NCBI GenBank assembly: GCA_016271365.2
Contig: CM028136.1
Location: forward strand, 464,750,001 to 464,814,000
Reading direction: 5' to 3'
Source of the DNA: Neoceratodus forsteri
Lineage: Eukaryota > Chordata > Ceratodontiformes > Ceratodontidae
Length of the DNA: 64,000 nucleotides
The notes under the pieces were generated by a model, which saw only the letters and a program-made list of their open reading frames with translations, was not told where the DNA came from and did not search any database. Numbering within the stretch: the first letter of the stretch is position 1; the number at the start of each line of letters is the position of its first letter. This document shows positions 44,756 to 55,479 of the stretch, piece after piece. The position numbers were made by a program, and so were the translations under genes.

Positions 44756-45308
44756 AATAACACCAGGCAATCTTCATTGTAATGCATGCAAATCAGGCCA
44801 TAATTACATGCTAATGTGGCTGTTTGCCCTCAGATTCCCTAAGTAGGCTCATTTGCATATCAATTTTGAATATAGCAAACTATTGCCCCTGGCTAACATG
44901 TTTCCCCTGGGCAAACATGTTAGTTTGCCCCATTCAAACCTGTCAGAACCATAGCACAGTTCTGTACTGTTTGGACTGCAATGTTGGTTGCAGTTGTTGT
45001 GCACCACTTCTCTGCTAGCACCTACATTGGCCACATTGTTCCACTCTGCTGTACTCCACCTCTGTGTGCACTGGACTGCTGTTGCAGTTTGCACTGCCCA
45101 GTTGCTATATTCAGTGCTGTCTTCTTTGACAGGCAATTTTTGCACTGCACTGTCTGCCTTGTTTGCCCACCTTTGTTTGCTCACTATATTCAAAAGGTTT
45201 TGCCCCTGGGCTATACCTTTGAATATAGCATGCGATTGGATGTGGCCTAATTTTGCACACCAGGAAGTGCAAATTTTGCCCCTGGGCAATGTTTTGAATA
45301 TTGGACTC

Positions 45309-45432
45309 CTAGTATCTTATTACTCTTATAGATGTAGTTATAGAGTTTGCTAAAATTGTTAACCACCATTCTGGGTTTCCTTTAAAGACCTCTGCAAGGA
45401 TCCCGTCAACCCCAGGTGATTTATTATTATTA

Positions 45433-45467
<35 letters not shown>

Positions 45468-46090
45468 TTTGCCCACTATAAATCTATCACTTGTCTCGGG
45501 CATTATTTCAGTCCAGTTAGAAAAAATCCATTTCTACTTGTATATTTTTACAAAGATCACAATCATTTTTCACATCATTGTTCATACCAACGAGTGCCTC
45601 GAAATAATTCTCCTAAGTACAAGAGATTATAACAGTATCAATATTCATACAGTGTTTCATTTGACTAGTTGCAATAGGATTCCAAAATGTTTTGACATCC
45701 TTTTTGTAAATTGCCTCCTGAAGTTCTTCCCACTGTTTTTGTATATTTTTTCTTTTTATCATTAAGTCCCTATTTTCCTCTATCTTACATTGTAATAACT
45801 GAGGGTCCCTTGATTGCCTTGCTAATTTGTTTGTTATTTTTCATATATCTACATTCCACATCATACCAGGGGTGTTGCTTATTTTTTATAGGACCATATT
45901 TTTAATTCTTACAGCACCAATCAGTTTATTGTTAATTATATGAATTAGATTTTTCCTTATGGGATTCCCTAGTGTGTCATTACTCAATAATTTAAGTTTC
46001 ATTTCCAGGACAAAGACATCATTTGGGATTTCCTATAGTTTGTATGGAATCACAGGATGCCACCTAAGTTTTTTGTTACCATATACCGTT
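45309..46090 (-). pseudogene. LINE X linker and RT entry
   Basis: On the minus strand, SPGVDGILAEVFKGNPEWWL (about 45,350-45,410) is the RT entry motif A-P-G-x-D-G-I. Upstream it includes EIMPETSDRF and a degraded linker with WRSYFKELF-like phrases. A TTA microsatellite inside it translates as an Asn run. The downstream RT resumes at 42,940 after the TIR element. Confidence 0.6.
45420..45469. repeat. (TTA)n microsatellite
   Basis: About 16 TTA units with one TCA interruption, expanded inside LINE X coding sequence. Confidence 0.95.
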
Positions 46091-46094
46091 AAAT

Positions 46095-47110
46095 TGGGAC
46101 CATCCTGATAGCTCTACTAGGTCTACTGAGTGGCAGATAACACTGCCAGTAACATTAGGAGCACCAGGGAAGGAAGGAGAAAAGTAGAAGTATTCCTACT
46201 GTTTTATTGTTTTTAAAGCACTACTAAATTGCGACTGAACCGAAAGTACTCCTGAGCTCACTTCTGGTCTGACCACAATAAAATCTGCTGCCTGTGCGAG
46301 TTGTTGTGTTATAAGGGCTGCAATTCTGAGCTATAGTTTTATATTTTATGTGTATTTCTCTCTTGCTGACCTCCTTTGACCTCCTCCACACCAGAAAACT
46401 ATAAAAAAATTAAAAAATAAATCCCTGGAATCTCTAAGGGTCTATCATTGGTGGCCAGGTGAATGCTGGGGTACTGCTGGTTCAGGAAATAAAATAGGCC
46501 ATTTTGATAGCTCTGCTAGGGCTACTGAGTGGCATATCACACTGTGAGTAATGTTAGGAGCACCAGGAAAGAGAAAAGTAGCAGTATTTCTGCAGTTTTA
46601 GTGTTTTTCAAACACTACTAAATCACGATCTGCTAAATGGCAATCAAACCTGAAATACTCCTAACCTCACTTCCAGTCCAACTACAATAAAATGTGTCAC
46701 CTGTGTGAGTGACTGTGAGATAAGGGCTGCAATTGTACTCAGCCTTGTGCTTAGATATCATTTTATATTTTATGTGTATTTCTCTCTCAACTTCCCTTCA
46801 CCTCCTGTAACCTGCAAACTAAATACAATTTAAAATGCCTTCTCTCTCTCTGTAAGGGTCTATCACTAGTGGGCAGGTGAACGCCGGGATACTGGTGGTA
46901 CAGGAAATAAAATGGACCATCCTGATAGCTCTGCAAGGGCTACTTGGCAGCAGATAGCACTGCCAGGGACATTAGGGGCATCAGAGAAAGAAGTATCAGT
47001 ATCCCTGCTGTTTTTATTTTTTACAGCACTACTAAATTGTGCTCAAACCAGAAGTGTTTCTGAGCTCACTTCCAGTCTGACCACAATAAAATCCATTGCC
47101 TGAGTGAGCA
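46095..47110 (+). repeat. Tandem repeat, about 405 bp period, 2.5 copies
   Basis: Units start near 46,098, 46,500 and 46,915 with CATCCTGATAGCTCTGC or a variant. Each holds an ACATTAGGAGCACCAG block, GCACTACTAAAT, CTGACCACAATAAAAT, TTTATGTGTATTTCTCTCT, and ends with TCTAAGGGTCTATCA and GGTGAACGC. The third unit stops after about 195 bp. Each contains AATAAAAT. No protein is encoded. Confidence 0.9.
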
Positions 47111-47404
47111 GTGGCAAGCATAGAGTGGAGGCAGTCCACAGGCAGAGGCAAGCATGTCTGTGTCTGCCGAGGATAAGGAGATGAAGAAGCCCCCTACTAA
47201 TTCCTTGTAGCTGTAAATAAAACACTTACTTTAGTCCAGTCAATATGGATTCAACAGGTGAATTTTTAGACATACTACTGTATATAGAGAAGGATCCATA
47301 ATTAAAAGTCAGGAATGCAATATGCTTATGTCAGCCTTGACTGAAGAACCTATTGATGTATATGTCTGTCCCAAATGCAGATTCATTGTAAGCCTTTAAT
47401 GTGA
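47111..47404. other. Unassigned non-coding stretch
   Basis: Short spacer between the tandem repeat and a SINE. Nothing recognised. Confidence 0.3.
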
Positions 47405-47615
47405 AATAGACTGGCAGTATAGCCTAGTGGTTAGAGTAACAAGCTGTGAATGAGCTTGGAACTTCCAGCAGACCTGGATTTGATTCTCACAACCTCCACT
47501 AGTATACTGTGTGACTCAGAGCAAGTCACTTAACCACCCCAGTGCTCCTGGGTCACCCCTGAAAGCAGCTATTTGTGCCTAGTGGGCCTCACGAGGTCAT
47601 CAAAGAAGAGAATAA
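47405..47615 (+). mobile_element. CORE-SINE, MIR-related
   Basis: Head GGCAGTATAGCCTAGTGGTT (A-box) and GACCTGGATTTGATTCTC (B-box) are followed by a MIR-like CTGTGTGACTCAGAGCAAGT and CACTTAACC core. The tail runs into GGGCCTCACGAGGTCATCAA and AATAAATACA. It is on the plus strand and resembles the copy at 27,850-28,006. The tail could match an L2-type 3' end. Confidence 0.85.
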
Positions 47616-47689
47616 ATACAAGCCACAGAACACAACTGAAATTTTCAAAATAGAGACTTTTGTGCACCTATAAGTAATGAAAAGCCACA

Positions 47690-48930
47690 TTTCCCTTCTT
47701 TCTGTAGTAGCCAAACTTCTGGAAAGGCTGGTACCATAGCTAAGCAGCTGCAGGCCTTCATAGACAGTGAAAATTTGGCCAATAAATATCAATCGGGTTT
47801 CTGTAAGAAATGTAACACTGTTACCACCATGTCAAGGGTCTTGGATGATGTCATCAAAGCTACGAAACTTGGGAAAGTTACCGGGGCCATCTTTGTTGAC
47901 CTCTCCAAGGCCTTCGACATGGTGGACCATTCAATCCTGCTGAAGAAATTGAGTGATTTTGGACTGGGATTGGAGGTTTTAACTTGGTTCCAAAATTGCT
48001 TGATTGGGTGACAGCAAAGTACAATGGTGAATGGATGTTACTCTGGGGTTATAAATATTAAGAATTCTGCAGGGATCCATTTTGAGCCCTCTTCCTTCTG
48101 CAATTTATTTGAGTGAGTTGGGAAGCTACATCAGAGGAATGAACTACAAGCTATATACTGACAATACTGTAGTGTATGCCTCCAATGTTTTGGTTAAAGA
48201 GGTCCAGCCAAAATTACAACAGATGTTTGATAAATTACAGACTTTTTTTAAGTTGTCCCATTTAAAACTGAACTCAACTAAGATAAATGTGATATTGATT
48301 GGGTCTTCAAATAAACTGAACAACCCTATTAACAGTTCATTGGATATTTATACATTGGAAGGAATAAAACTGGAACAGGTAGTGGGTTATAAGTATTTGG
48401 GGTATTGGATGGATACGATTGGATCAGGAAATCTACATATGGACAAACTGATAAATAAGGTTGGTAAATGTTTAGCTGCACTACATCAACATTGACATAA
48501 GGGGTGTTTGGATCAAGAGACTAGATTAAAGATAGTGCAATTTAAGATTTTCCCAGTTTTAAATTATGCAGATATTTTGCAGTAGTGTTGTATGAAGAAT
48601 AAGCTTACAAGGCTGGAAATGCTTCATGGTGGTTCGTATGATACTCATAGATGTATTCTATATAATCAATTAAGATGGACTTCTTTGCATTAAAGGCGTC
48701 GGTTACATAAAATATTGTTTACATTAAAAAGCATTCGGGGAGATGTCCCAGATTATCTGGAAGAACATTTAGAGTATAAGGCACAGAAAAGTTCCTTAAA
48801 GAGCACCATTCATGATGGTCCAGCTAGTTACATCTTGTCATTATCTACAGTACTCGACCTAAAAGGGTGTGTGCACTTGTTATTTTGGCCAAAGTTTACT
48901 CTGCCTTCCATAATTTGGATATGTTTTTGA
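47690..48930 (+). pseudogene. LINE reverse transcriptase, catalytic Asp mutated
   Basis: Open from 47,775 to 48,011, from 48,082 to 48,495, and from 48,715 to 48,930. The A-block aspartate is present (FVDLSKAFD). The catalytic box is YTDN at 48,154-48,165: the second aspartate has become Asn. The GxPQG box is degraded around 48,060-48,085. Dead as an enzyme. Confidence 0.8.
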
Positions 48931-48934
48931 GCCC

Positions 48935-49310
48935 TGCTTTAGCCCTGGTGCACTTGCCTTTGATGTTCAGCTGCTGAGCTGCTGGCTCCTGATGACATCA
49001 TTGTAGGGCAGAGGAGTGACTCACACTGTGCAGTACAGTGCAGGTACAGCAGTTTTCCAAGGGAAAACTACCAGTACTCAATGTACATACTATGTTCCAC
49101 CTTCCCCAAAACACCCTGTTAGCAAAGCATTATGCCACAATCCAAATGCCTTGTCAGTATGTTTTTGTATGCAGTTTTTAGCAGCTCAGAATGCAAAAAA
49201 CTAACTGCAAAGGACAGTAATGAAATACAATTCCAGAATCAATGCAAGAAGGGGTAAGTTATGCATGAAAGTCAAAAGGACTGGGAAATGTGCTCTTTAA
49301 TGAATTCAAA
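48935..49310. other. Probable insertion inside LINE
   Basis: No match to the flanking LINE coding parts and no recognised element. Confidence 0.35.
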
Positions 49311-50189
49311 TTTAGTGGAGCTGGTAATTCCAAGGTCCAATACATTTAGGGCAAATCATTTTTTCAGCTATATGATCCCTCATGAATGAAACTCCTTACC
49401 AGCAACATGCCACTTGAGGGATGGAAAATTCCAATCCAGTGCAGCTATAAAGGCATGTTTTTTGTCTGCTACTGTCCAGTGTCAGAGATGTAGTTTTCTC
49501 CCAATGGGGGTTATGCAGGGACACATTGTGGAAATATGTCCCTATATGTAATATATTGTGTTTTAAATCCCAAGTATGTCTATGTGTAATATATTGTGTT
49601 TCTAGATTATAGGTAAACAGTATATTTCTAGTACCCTTAACTGTACATGAGAAATGTGCAATAATCAGTAGAATTGTGTTATTGTATAATATGTTATGTG
49701 TTGCCAATTCCTATTGATTATACTGAGTTTTTTAAAGTGTTTGTTTATTTAAGCATTTTATTTAAGCATTTTATATTGTAACTTGTGTTTCTTTATGACG
49801 GGAAATCATTGTAAATGAGCTATTTGCTCAATGATTTCATCCCAAATAAACAAATTTGAAATTTGAACATTTAATGAAAATTAAGCATGATAATAAAAAG
49901 TGGAATAAAGAGGAAACAAGTGGTGAAGTTAGCCAGTACCAGGGGTGAAAACCCAAAAGAGGGTGAAAAGACAGAAATAAAGTGAAGCTAACTAGGGTAT
50001 GGTCAACAAAGGGCAGAAAAAGAAGGAATGTGGAATTAAAACAAGGCAAAGAACTAGGAATCCCCTTGATTAATAAATGCATGACTTTAGGAACAACAGA
50101 CTCCTTTACTCAAATGACAACAGTCACAAAGCAAACCAGAATAACACAAAATTCTTCAGGGCAAAAACCAAAATAGAAATTAATTGTAT

Positions 50190-50614
50190 AAGACTCTATT
50201 ATAAGATACAGAGATACCTATACAACAAAAAGTGACAAAGAAAATATGACTGTCACATATCTGGCTGGTGCAAGAATAAAAGATGCTAAAGCAAGACTTG
50301 GCACACTAATGAGAAGTGAGAATCTACCATCATCTGTGATCCTACATGTGGGTTCTAATGACACTGGCAGGGAGCATGAGAAGCATATTTGTTATGAATT
50401 GTTAGACATGGGAAAAAAGCTCAGATCAAAGGGATGTGAGGTAGCCATTTTAGGTATTTTATCTGTCCTAAAGGCTATAGGCATAGAAGAAAAAGTTAGC
50501 AACCCTATCTTTAAACTAACAAGGGGGAAACTGACATCTGTAAGTCTGAAAGAGTCAACAACGATTTGCGGTCTCCTTCTCAGTGAAGGGAAACATCTGG
50601 TAATTGCAAGATAA
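50190..50614 (+). pseudogene. SGNH/GDSL-esterase-like domain of a LINE
   Basis: Codons from 50,192 read DSIIRYRD (the first motif G-D-S, with Gly replaced by a stop). The open frame 50,246-50,614 has TVTYLAGARIKDAKARLGTL and then VILHVGSNDTG, where Gly 36, Asn 38 and Asp 39 match the third SGNH block (G-x-N-D). The domain continues with KLRSKGCEVAILGIL. The last D-x-x-H block is degraded (SEGKHLVIAR matches the later H block). The role in retrotransposition is unproven, but the fold is known from ORF1 of some CR1/L2 elements. Single G-D-S and later losses show inactivation. Confidence 0.75.
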
Positions 50615-50618
50615 ATAA

Positions 50619-51450
50619 ATGCAGTGCAGCCTAATCAATGCTAGAAGCATAGTCACCAAGCAGGATGACGTGGAAAAGAAGGATGACTTGGAAATATTAA
50701 TATATAATAATGACTTAGCACTTACAGTCCTAACAGAAACCTGGTGGACACCTGATATGTCCTGGGGCAGGGGCATGAGTGGGTACATTCTCTACCATGT
50801 GAGACAGAGGAGGTAAAAATGGAGGAGCTCTAGCACTATACCTTAAAGAGGGTATCAATGTATCAGAAATCACAAAACAATTACACATGAAAATAAAATA
50901 AATCACAAAAAAATTAAACACAATGTAAAATTACAATGGAATCCCTGTGGGTTAAAATTGATGATAATAACAAAAAGAGCCTAAACATAGGAATACCTTA
51001 TAGACTACCCAACATCCCATTTGAATGCATATAATGCATGTTAAACGAGATTGAAACAGCCTGTGGGTGTGGGAAAACTATTATACTGTGAGATTTCAAT
51101 CTTGGGATATAGATGGGTATAATAAAACTGCTACAACTATGTGAGGGAAACTATTTGTAAACAGAACTGAACAATTAGGTGTCACCCAACTTGTCACATC
51201 ACCAACCAGGGACACAAATATTTTAGATTTAGTGATGTTTACATCAGATATAATAATTTCCTCCTGTACCACTAACTCCCTGCTAGGCACTAATGATCAA
51301 AATACTGTCCTATTTAATATCATCACAAATCACAGAAGCAGTAGTGATATAATAGAAATCCTTCAGTATGGTAAAGCTGACACAAATAGTATTAAGTCAG
51401 CTATGAAAAAGATTGAATATGACAAAATACTAAAAACAAATCAGTAAATG
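50619..51450 (+). pseudogene. CR1-group endonuclease remnant
   Basis: SLINARSIVTKQDDVE, LALTVLTETWWTPDMSW and GMSGYILY (50,622-50,800) are the N-terminal endonuclease motifs (L-N-x-R-S and E-T-W). After several shifts, LGVTQLVTSPTRDTNILDLV-like phrases occur at 51,175-51,240 and MFTSDIIISSCTTN and GTNDQNTVLF at 51,232-51,320, in place of the S-D-H region. Badly broken. Confidence 0.7.
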
Positions 51451-51621
51451 AAATGTGGATCACCTTCAAAATATTATACATAGCTGTGATTAGTATATAC
51501 CAAACATTAAAAAGTATTGTTTAAAGGTAATCAAATCAAAATGACTTACATATAAACTCAAGAAGTAAATTAATAAGAAGGAAAACTGTACAAAGCACAT
51601 CTAAAAAAAAACCTCCATAGC

Positions 51622-53328
51622 AGTGTTTATAGAGTTCATAGAAGTTGACGGCAGATAAGGACCGCAAGGCCCATCCAGTCTGCCCATTTCTTTTTCTACC
51701 TTATAAATGTGCCATCGGCCTTTGCTCTGTCAGTGGCCTATCTATTCTTACTCATTTGTATTGCTCCCTTATGCCTATCCCATGCCTGTTTGAAGCCCTG
51801 CACTGTATTCATAGCCACCACTTCTTGAGGTAGGCCATTCCATGCATCCACCACCTTTTCTGTGAACAAGAATTTCCTCACATACCCCCTTAATCGGCCC
51901 CCCTCTAATCTCATGCTGTGTCCTCTTGTCCTGATATTTTTCTTATATTTAAACATGTTAGACTCTTTCACCTTGTTAATGCCCTTAAGGTGTTTGAATG
52001 CCTCGATCATATCACCTCTCTCCCTCCCTTGCTGAAGGGTATACATATTGAGCTCTGTTAATCTGTCCTCATATATCTTCAGATGCAGTCCCTGCACCAT
52101 TTTGGTTGCCCTTCTCTGGACTGCCTCAATTTGGTTAATGTCCTTGTGAAGGTGTGGCCTCCAATACTGCACACAGTACTCCAGATGGGGCCTAACCAGT
52201 GTCTTGTAAAGAAGGATTATTACCTCCTTCTTACGACTTGTGATACCCCTACTAATACACCCTAACATCCCCCTAGCCTTACCTACTGCTTTAGAGGTCT
52301 GCTTGGATGATTTCAGGTCATCAGTGATGATGATGCCCAAGTCTCTTTCTTCCTTTGTGACTGCTAGCAACTCCCCTCCCAGCCTATAGGTGGCTTCAGG
52401 GTTTCTCTTCCCTATGTGCATGATCTTGCACTTCTTTGCATTAAATCCCAGTTGCCACTCTTCTGACCATTTTGCTAGTTTATCCAGATCTCTTCTTATT
52501 CTGCCCACCCCATCTGGATGATCTACTCTGTTGCAGATCTTGGTGTCATCTGCAAACAGACAAGTCTTACCCTCTAGTCCATCTGCAATGTCACTAATGA
52601 AGATGTTGAAGAGGACTGGCCCCAGGACTGATCCCTGAGGTACTCCACTTGTGACTTGCATCTCTTCTGACTGTATACCATTTACCACCACCCTCTGTTT
52701 TCTGCCCATCAACCAGTTTGCCATCCAGTTGACCAACTACTAACCCACCCGAGCCTACCCAGCTTATTTATCAATCTTCTATGTGGAACAGTGTCAAAAG
52801 CTTTGCTGAAGTCAAGGTAGGCGACATCAACTTCTCCCCCTTGGTCCACCACTCTGGTTACCCAGTCAAAGAAATCTATGAGATTAGTTTGACAGGACCT
52901 TCCTTTTGTAAACCCATGCTGTCTTGGATCCTGTGCTCCTATGGATTCCAGGTGTTGCACTATCCTTTCCTTAAGGAGTGCCTCCATAATCTTGCCCACT
53001 ACTGAGGTAAGACTGACTGGTCTGTAGTTCTCTGCCTCCTCCTGCTACCACTCTTGTGGAGCGGGATCACATGAGCCCTTCTCCAGTCTTCTGGGACCTC
53101 TCCTGTGCTCAGAGACTCACTAAACAGTTCTGCTAATGGCTCTGCTAGTTCCACCTTTAGCTCCTTAAGTACCCTGGGATGTATGCCATCAGGTCCCATT
53201 GCCTTATCCACCCTGAGCTTAGCAAGCTCTTGTAGGACCCTTTCTTTTGTGAAGGGAGTAGATATAGGGAAGGAGGAGATTAGATATAGTATTGCCTTTT
53301 CCATAGCTGTAAAGTTATTCATTTAAAC
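51622..53328 (-). mobile_element. CR1-group LINE copy, well preserved
   Basis: Minus strand, 5'-truncated at about 53,328, with the family 3' end at 51,622-51,700: in that orientation it reads GGGCAGACTGGATGGGCC and TTATCTGCCGTCAACTTC, then a CTATGAAC-type end. Frames 53,322-52,999, 52,999-52,709 and 52,736-51,738 cover RT and C-terminus with only two or three shifts, so it is younger than most neighbours. It lies inside the esterase-bearing LINE, directly beside an L2 copy. Confidence 0.9.
51738..53322 (-). pseudogene. CR1 reverse transcriptase and C-terminus
   Basis: RT entry AMGPDGIHPRVLKEL, then KIMEALLKERI, DPRQHGFTKGRSC and LDFSKAFDTVPH (first aspartate). The 332-codon open stretch (52,736-51,738) has GVPQGSVLGPVLF (residues 31-43), FADD (61-64), KKCKIMHIGK, RPHLEYCVQYWRPHL, QRRATKMVQGL and FTEKVVDAWNGLPQEVV. 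Both catalytic aspartates are present. Endonuclease and ORF1 are missing. Frameshifts near 53,000 and 52,720 leave it non-coding as a whole. Confidence 0.9.
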
Positions 53329-54461
53329 TGTAAGCCTGAGACTTGGCACCTTTCTCCAGATTAGTGCGATTTCACTGCAGACCTCATCTGATTGACTTGC
53401 CGTCTCAGTGGACGCTGTCTGATTGGTTAGCACTGTATCCCTAGCTGAATCTTGCTACTTCATCTACCTACTTTATTAATATTTAACCAACTTGCCTCTA
53501 AATTCAATAGTTTGTTGTAAATAAGTACTGTCACAGCTCTTTCTAGGTAATTGAACTTCTATAAATAATTGTTTCTGCTCTGGGGTTTTCATTACTGTTT
53601 TTCTTTACTAACTCTTGATCTCACTTTTCTGCTTGGCCCTGGCCCCTGCTGCCGTTCTCATTACCTACTCTCCCTGTTTACACACCTCCTGCTCATTTTC
53701 TGGCCCTGACCCTACTGCCTTCCTACCCTAACCTTTCTCACCCATCTGCAGTCAGGCGTTCCTAGCGTGCCCTGATCTGATCTACTAAGAGAAACCCTCT
53801 CTCTCTCTCTCTCCTCTCTCACTCCCTCCTTAGCTAAACCCTCCTCTCTCCCTCCCTCTTCTGCTAAATCCACCCTGTTTCTTTGGTTACTGAACTGGGC
53901 CGATCCCTTATTTTTAGCTTAAATACTGCTCTCCCCTTTGCCCTAGGTGACTACAGCCTTTCTTGAGCTTGTGCTGCACAGAACCATGCTTGTGGTTCAC
54001 TCTGAGGATCTCCATGGATGCTGTCTGTAAGGGAGCCAGGTGCCGCTTCCCTGCTGGTCTCCATCCCAAACCACACGGCAGCTACCAAGCTTGAACCAGC
54101 AACATGCCCAGACTGAAAGGTCATAGGAAAGCCACAAGACCCTCACTGGGGAACTGCTAACTGCACTGACTGCTCTAGTAAAGCTGCTGAGCAGTTCTTT
54201 CTGCTAATTTCCCACCGGCGCTTCACACCAGCTCCCCATCCTCCCCCCACCCACCAGCCCTAGGTGGGCACTTACTTAAATAGTTGTTTTTAGTCACATG
54301 ACTAACAGCCTATTTTTCCATTTGCTCCTTATAGAACTTGCCCACTAGGGGCATTTTGCACCCTGCTTCATTCATAACTGAGTATCTCATACTGTTTCTG
54401 CTCTCTGAACTCAAGCCACCTAATTTTTCTTCTCTATTTACAAAACAGTGCCCTGCAAGCT

Positions 54462-54800
54462 ATGGCAGAAGGACTGCTGTCCCTCCTAACTATGAGCCTT
54501 GTGCTCTTTCTACTAGCTCTCCTCATGACTAGTCTTTGCTCCCAAGGCAGTGTACAATCGGTTCCTACACTGACTGATTTCACCTACTTGAAACTACTTG
54601 TTTCACAACGTAAGCAGTATGACCTGAGTCCTTTATTACTCCTTAGGTTTCTCATATATCTGGCTGCCACTTATACCTCTAACTGCTCTTGGTGGAACAT
54701 GCTCCTCGTACCTCCTCTTTTCCAATGGAAACTGTGGTACCTTGTGCTTCTAGCCATACTTTTATCCGGGGGACATTAAAACTAACCCAGGCCCCCAGTC
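54462..54800 (+). pseudogene. L2 hydrophobic leader with 2A-like motif
   Basis: Open frame of 105 codons, very rich in Leu with several hydrophobic stretches: LSLLTMSLVLFLLALLMTSL at residues 5-24, LLLLRFLIYLAA, then LVPPLFQW and WYLVLLAILLSG. At its end the DNA at 54,765-54,797 would read S-G-D-I-K-T-N-P-G-P if one G of the GGGGG run at 54,768-54,772 were ignored; in the actual frame it stops at 54,779. 2A-like sequences (D-x-E-x-N-P-G-P type) cause ribosomal skipping and are reported in some non-LTR elements, sometimes combined with signal-peptide activity. Here the motif lies between the leader and the endonuclease. Confidence 0.65.
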
Positions 54801-55470
54801 CCCCAATGCAACACATAATATAGACTGGACAAAAGTAAAAGGACTTCATATAGTCCACCTAAATATTAGAAACCTCCTCCACAACTTCACTGAACTAGAA
54901 GCATGGATATCTACTTACGATCCAGACTCCTTTGTTTGTCAGAAACATAGCTAAAGCCTTCCACCCCAGACTCTTCATGCTCCCTACCAAATTATACTTT
55001 AGTTAGAAGTGACAGGCCATCCAACAAGGGGGGGGGGGGCAGAGTTGCACTCTATTTTAAAAATCACCTGAATGTATCCCTAGTGGAAAACTCAACTACT
55101 TCTACCTGTGAATCCTTACATGCCCTTCTCCTTGGGACAAAAAACTTCACATTATATGTGCCTATAATCCCCCCAAAGGTGGTCAGTTAGGCTGCTCTGA
55201 ACTGCTGGAGCATTCTATTTCAGCCGCCGGATAAAATTAATTCATTATTTTTTACGACCTTAACCTTAATTGGTTAGGGAAAAATAAAAACTCCTTACTA
55301 TCCTTAGTGCAGGGCTATAACATGCACCAGATGATAAAAGACCCTACCAGGCTGGGTCAGACCCCGGCCATCGGTACACCTATTAGCTGGATTCTTACAA
55401 ATCACCTGACAGAATTGCTGCTTCTGGTGTACTCCCTGATTCAATAAGTGACCAATCCCCTGTTTTTTGC
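54800..55470 (+). pseudogene. L2 endonuclease remnant
   Basis: VKGLHIVHLNIRNLLHNF, TELEAWISTYDPD (54,835-54,925) is the L-N-x-R-S-L start. SDRPSNKGGGGRVALYFK follows around a G run at 55,029-55,039. Later DLNLNWLGKN (family G-D-F-N-L-N-W-L, with G and F lost) and KDPTRLGQTP are found. The catalytic S-D-H at the end reads SDQSPVF-like at about 55,446. Multiple frames. Confidence 0.8.
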
Positions 55471-55479
55471 ATCTGGGGC

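Larger units (their letters stand above)
42939..45308. mobile_element. 2.4-kb TIR element inside LINE X
   Basis: Left end GCATGAGATATTCAAA, right end read inward GAGTCCAATATTCAAA, with flanks CTG and CTA. It separates LINE X RT motif PDVWNVAE on the left from SPGVDGILAEV on the right, both on the minus strand, which are neighbours in an intact RT. So the whole interval is an insertion. The interior is GC-richer, non-coding, and contains a 73-bp minisatellite and a 60-bp duplication. The ends resemble those at 3,645 and 5,458. Confidence 0.65.
47680..49872 (+). mobile_element. L2/Rex1-like LINE, RT to 3' end
   Basis: 5'-truncated at the RT start. Coding pieces run LLSVVAKLLERL (47,701), QSGFCKKCNTVT, VDLSKAFDMVDHSILLKKL (47,897) and a thumb with YKYLGYWMD (48,390). 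A C-terminal phrase FSYMIPHE, N-S-L-P-A at 49,362-49,405 matches the W-N-S-L-P end of such LINEs. The 3' end is an ATTGTAAATGAGCTATTTGC hairpin-like block and an AATAAAC(AAATTTGAA)n tail at 49,840-49,872. The part 48,935-49,310 does not fit and may be inserted. Confidence 0.8.
49880..51620 (+). mobile_element. CR1-group LINE with esterase, 5' part
   Basis: First part of a LINE that continues at 58,050. It carries an SGNH-esterase-like domain (50,190-50,614), then endonuclease (50,619 to about 51,410), and the linker up to YKLKK, KKENC and KAHLKK-like phrases at about 51,550-51,610. A younger CR1 copy (-) and an L2 copy (+) separate the halves. Many stops, AT-rich. The order esterase, endonuclease, RT is known in some CR1/L2-group elements. 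Confidence 0.75.

Noticed and set aside
43832..44787. Overlapping Cys/His-rich open frames on both strands
   Set aside because: They are by-products of a GC-rich non-coding TIR element, with no domain motif and similar openness on both strands.
45420..45503. Poly-asparagine protein on the minus strand
   Set aside because: The Asn run is the translation of a TTA microsatellite expanded in LINE coding sequence.
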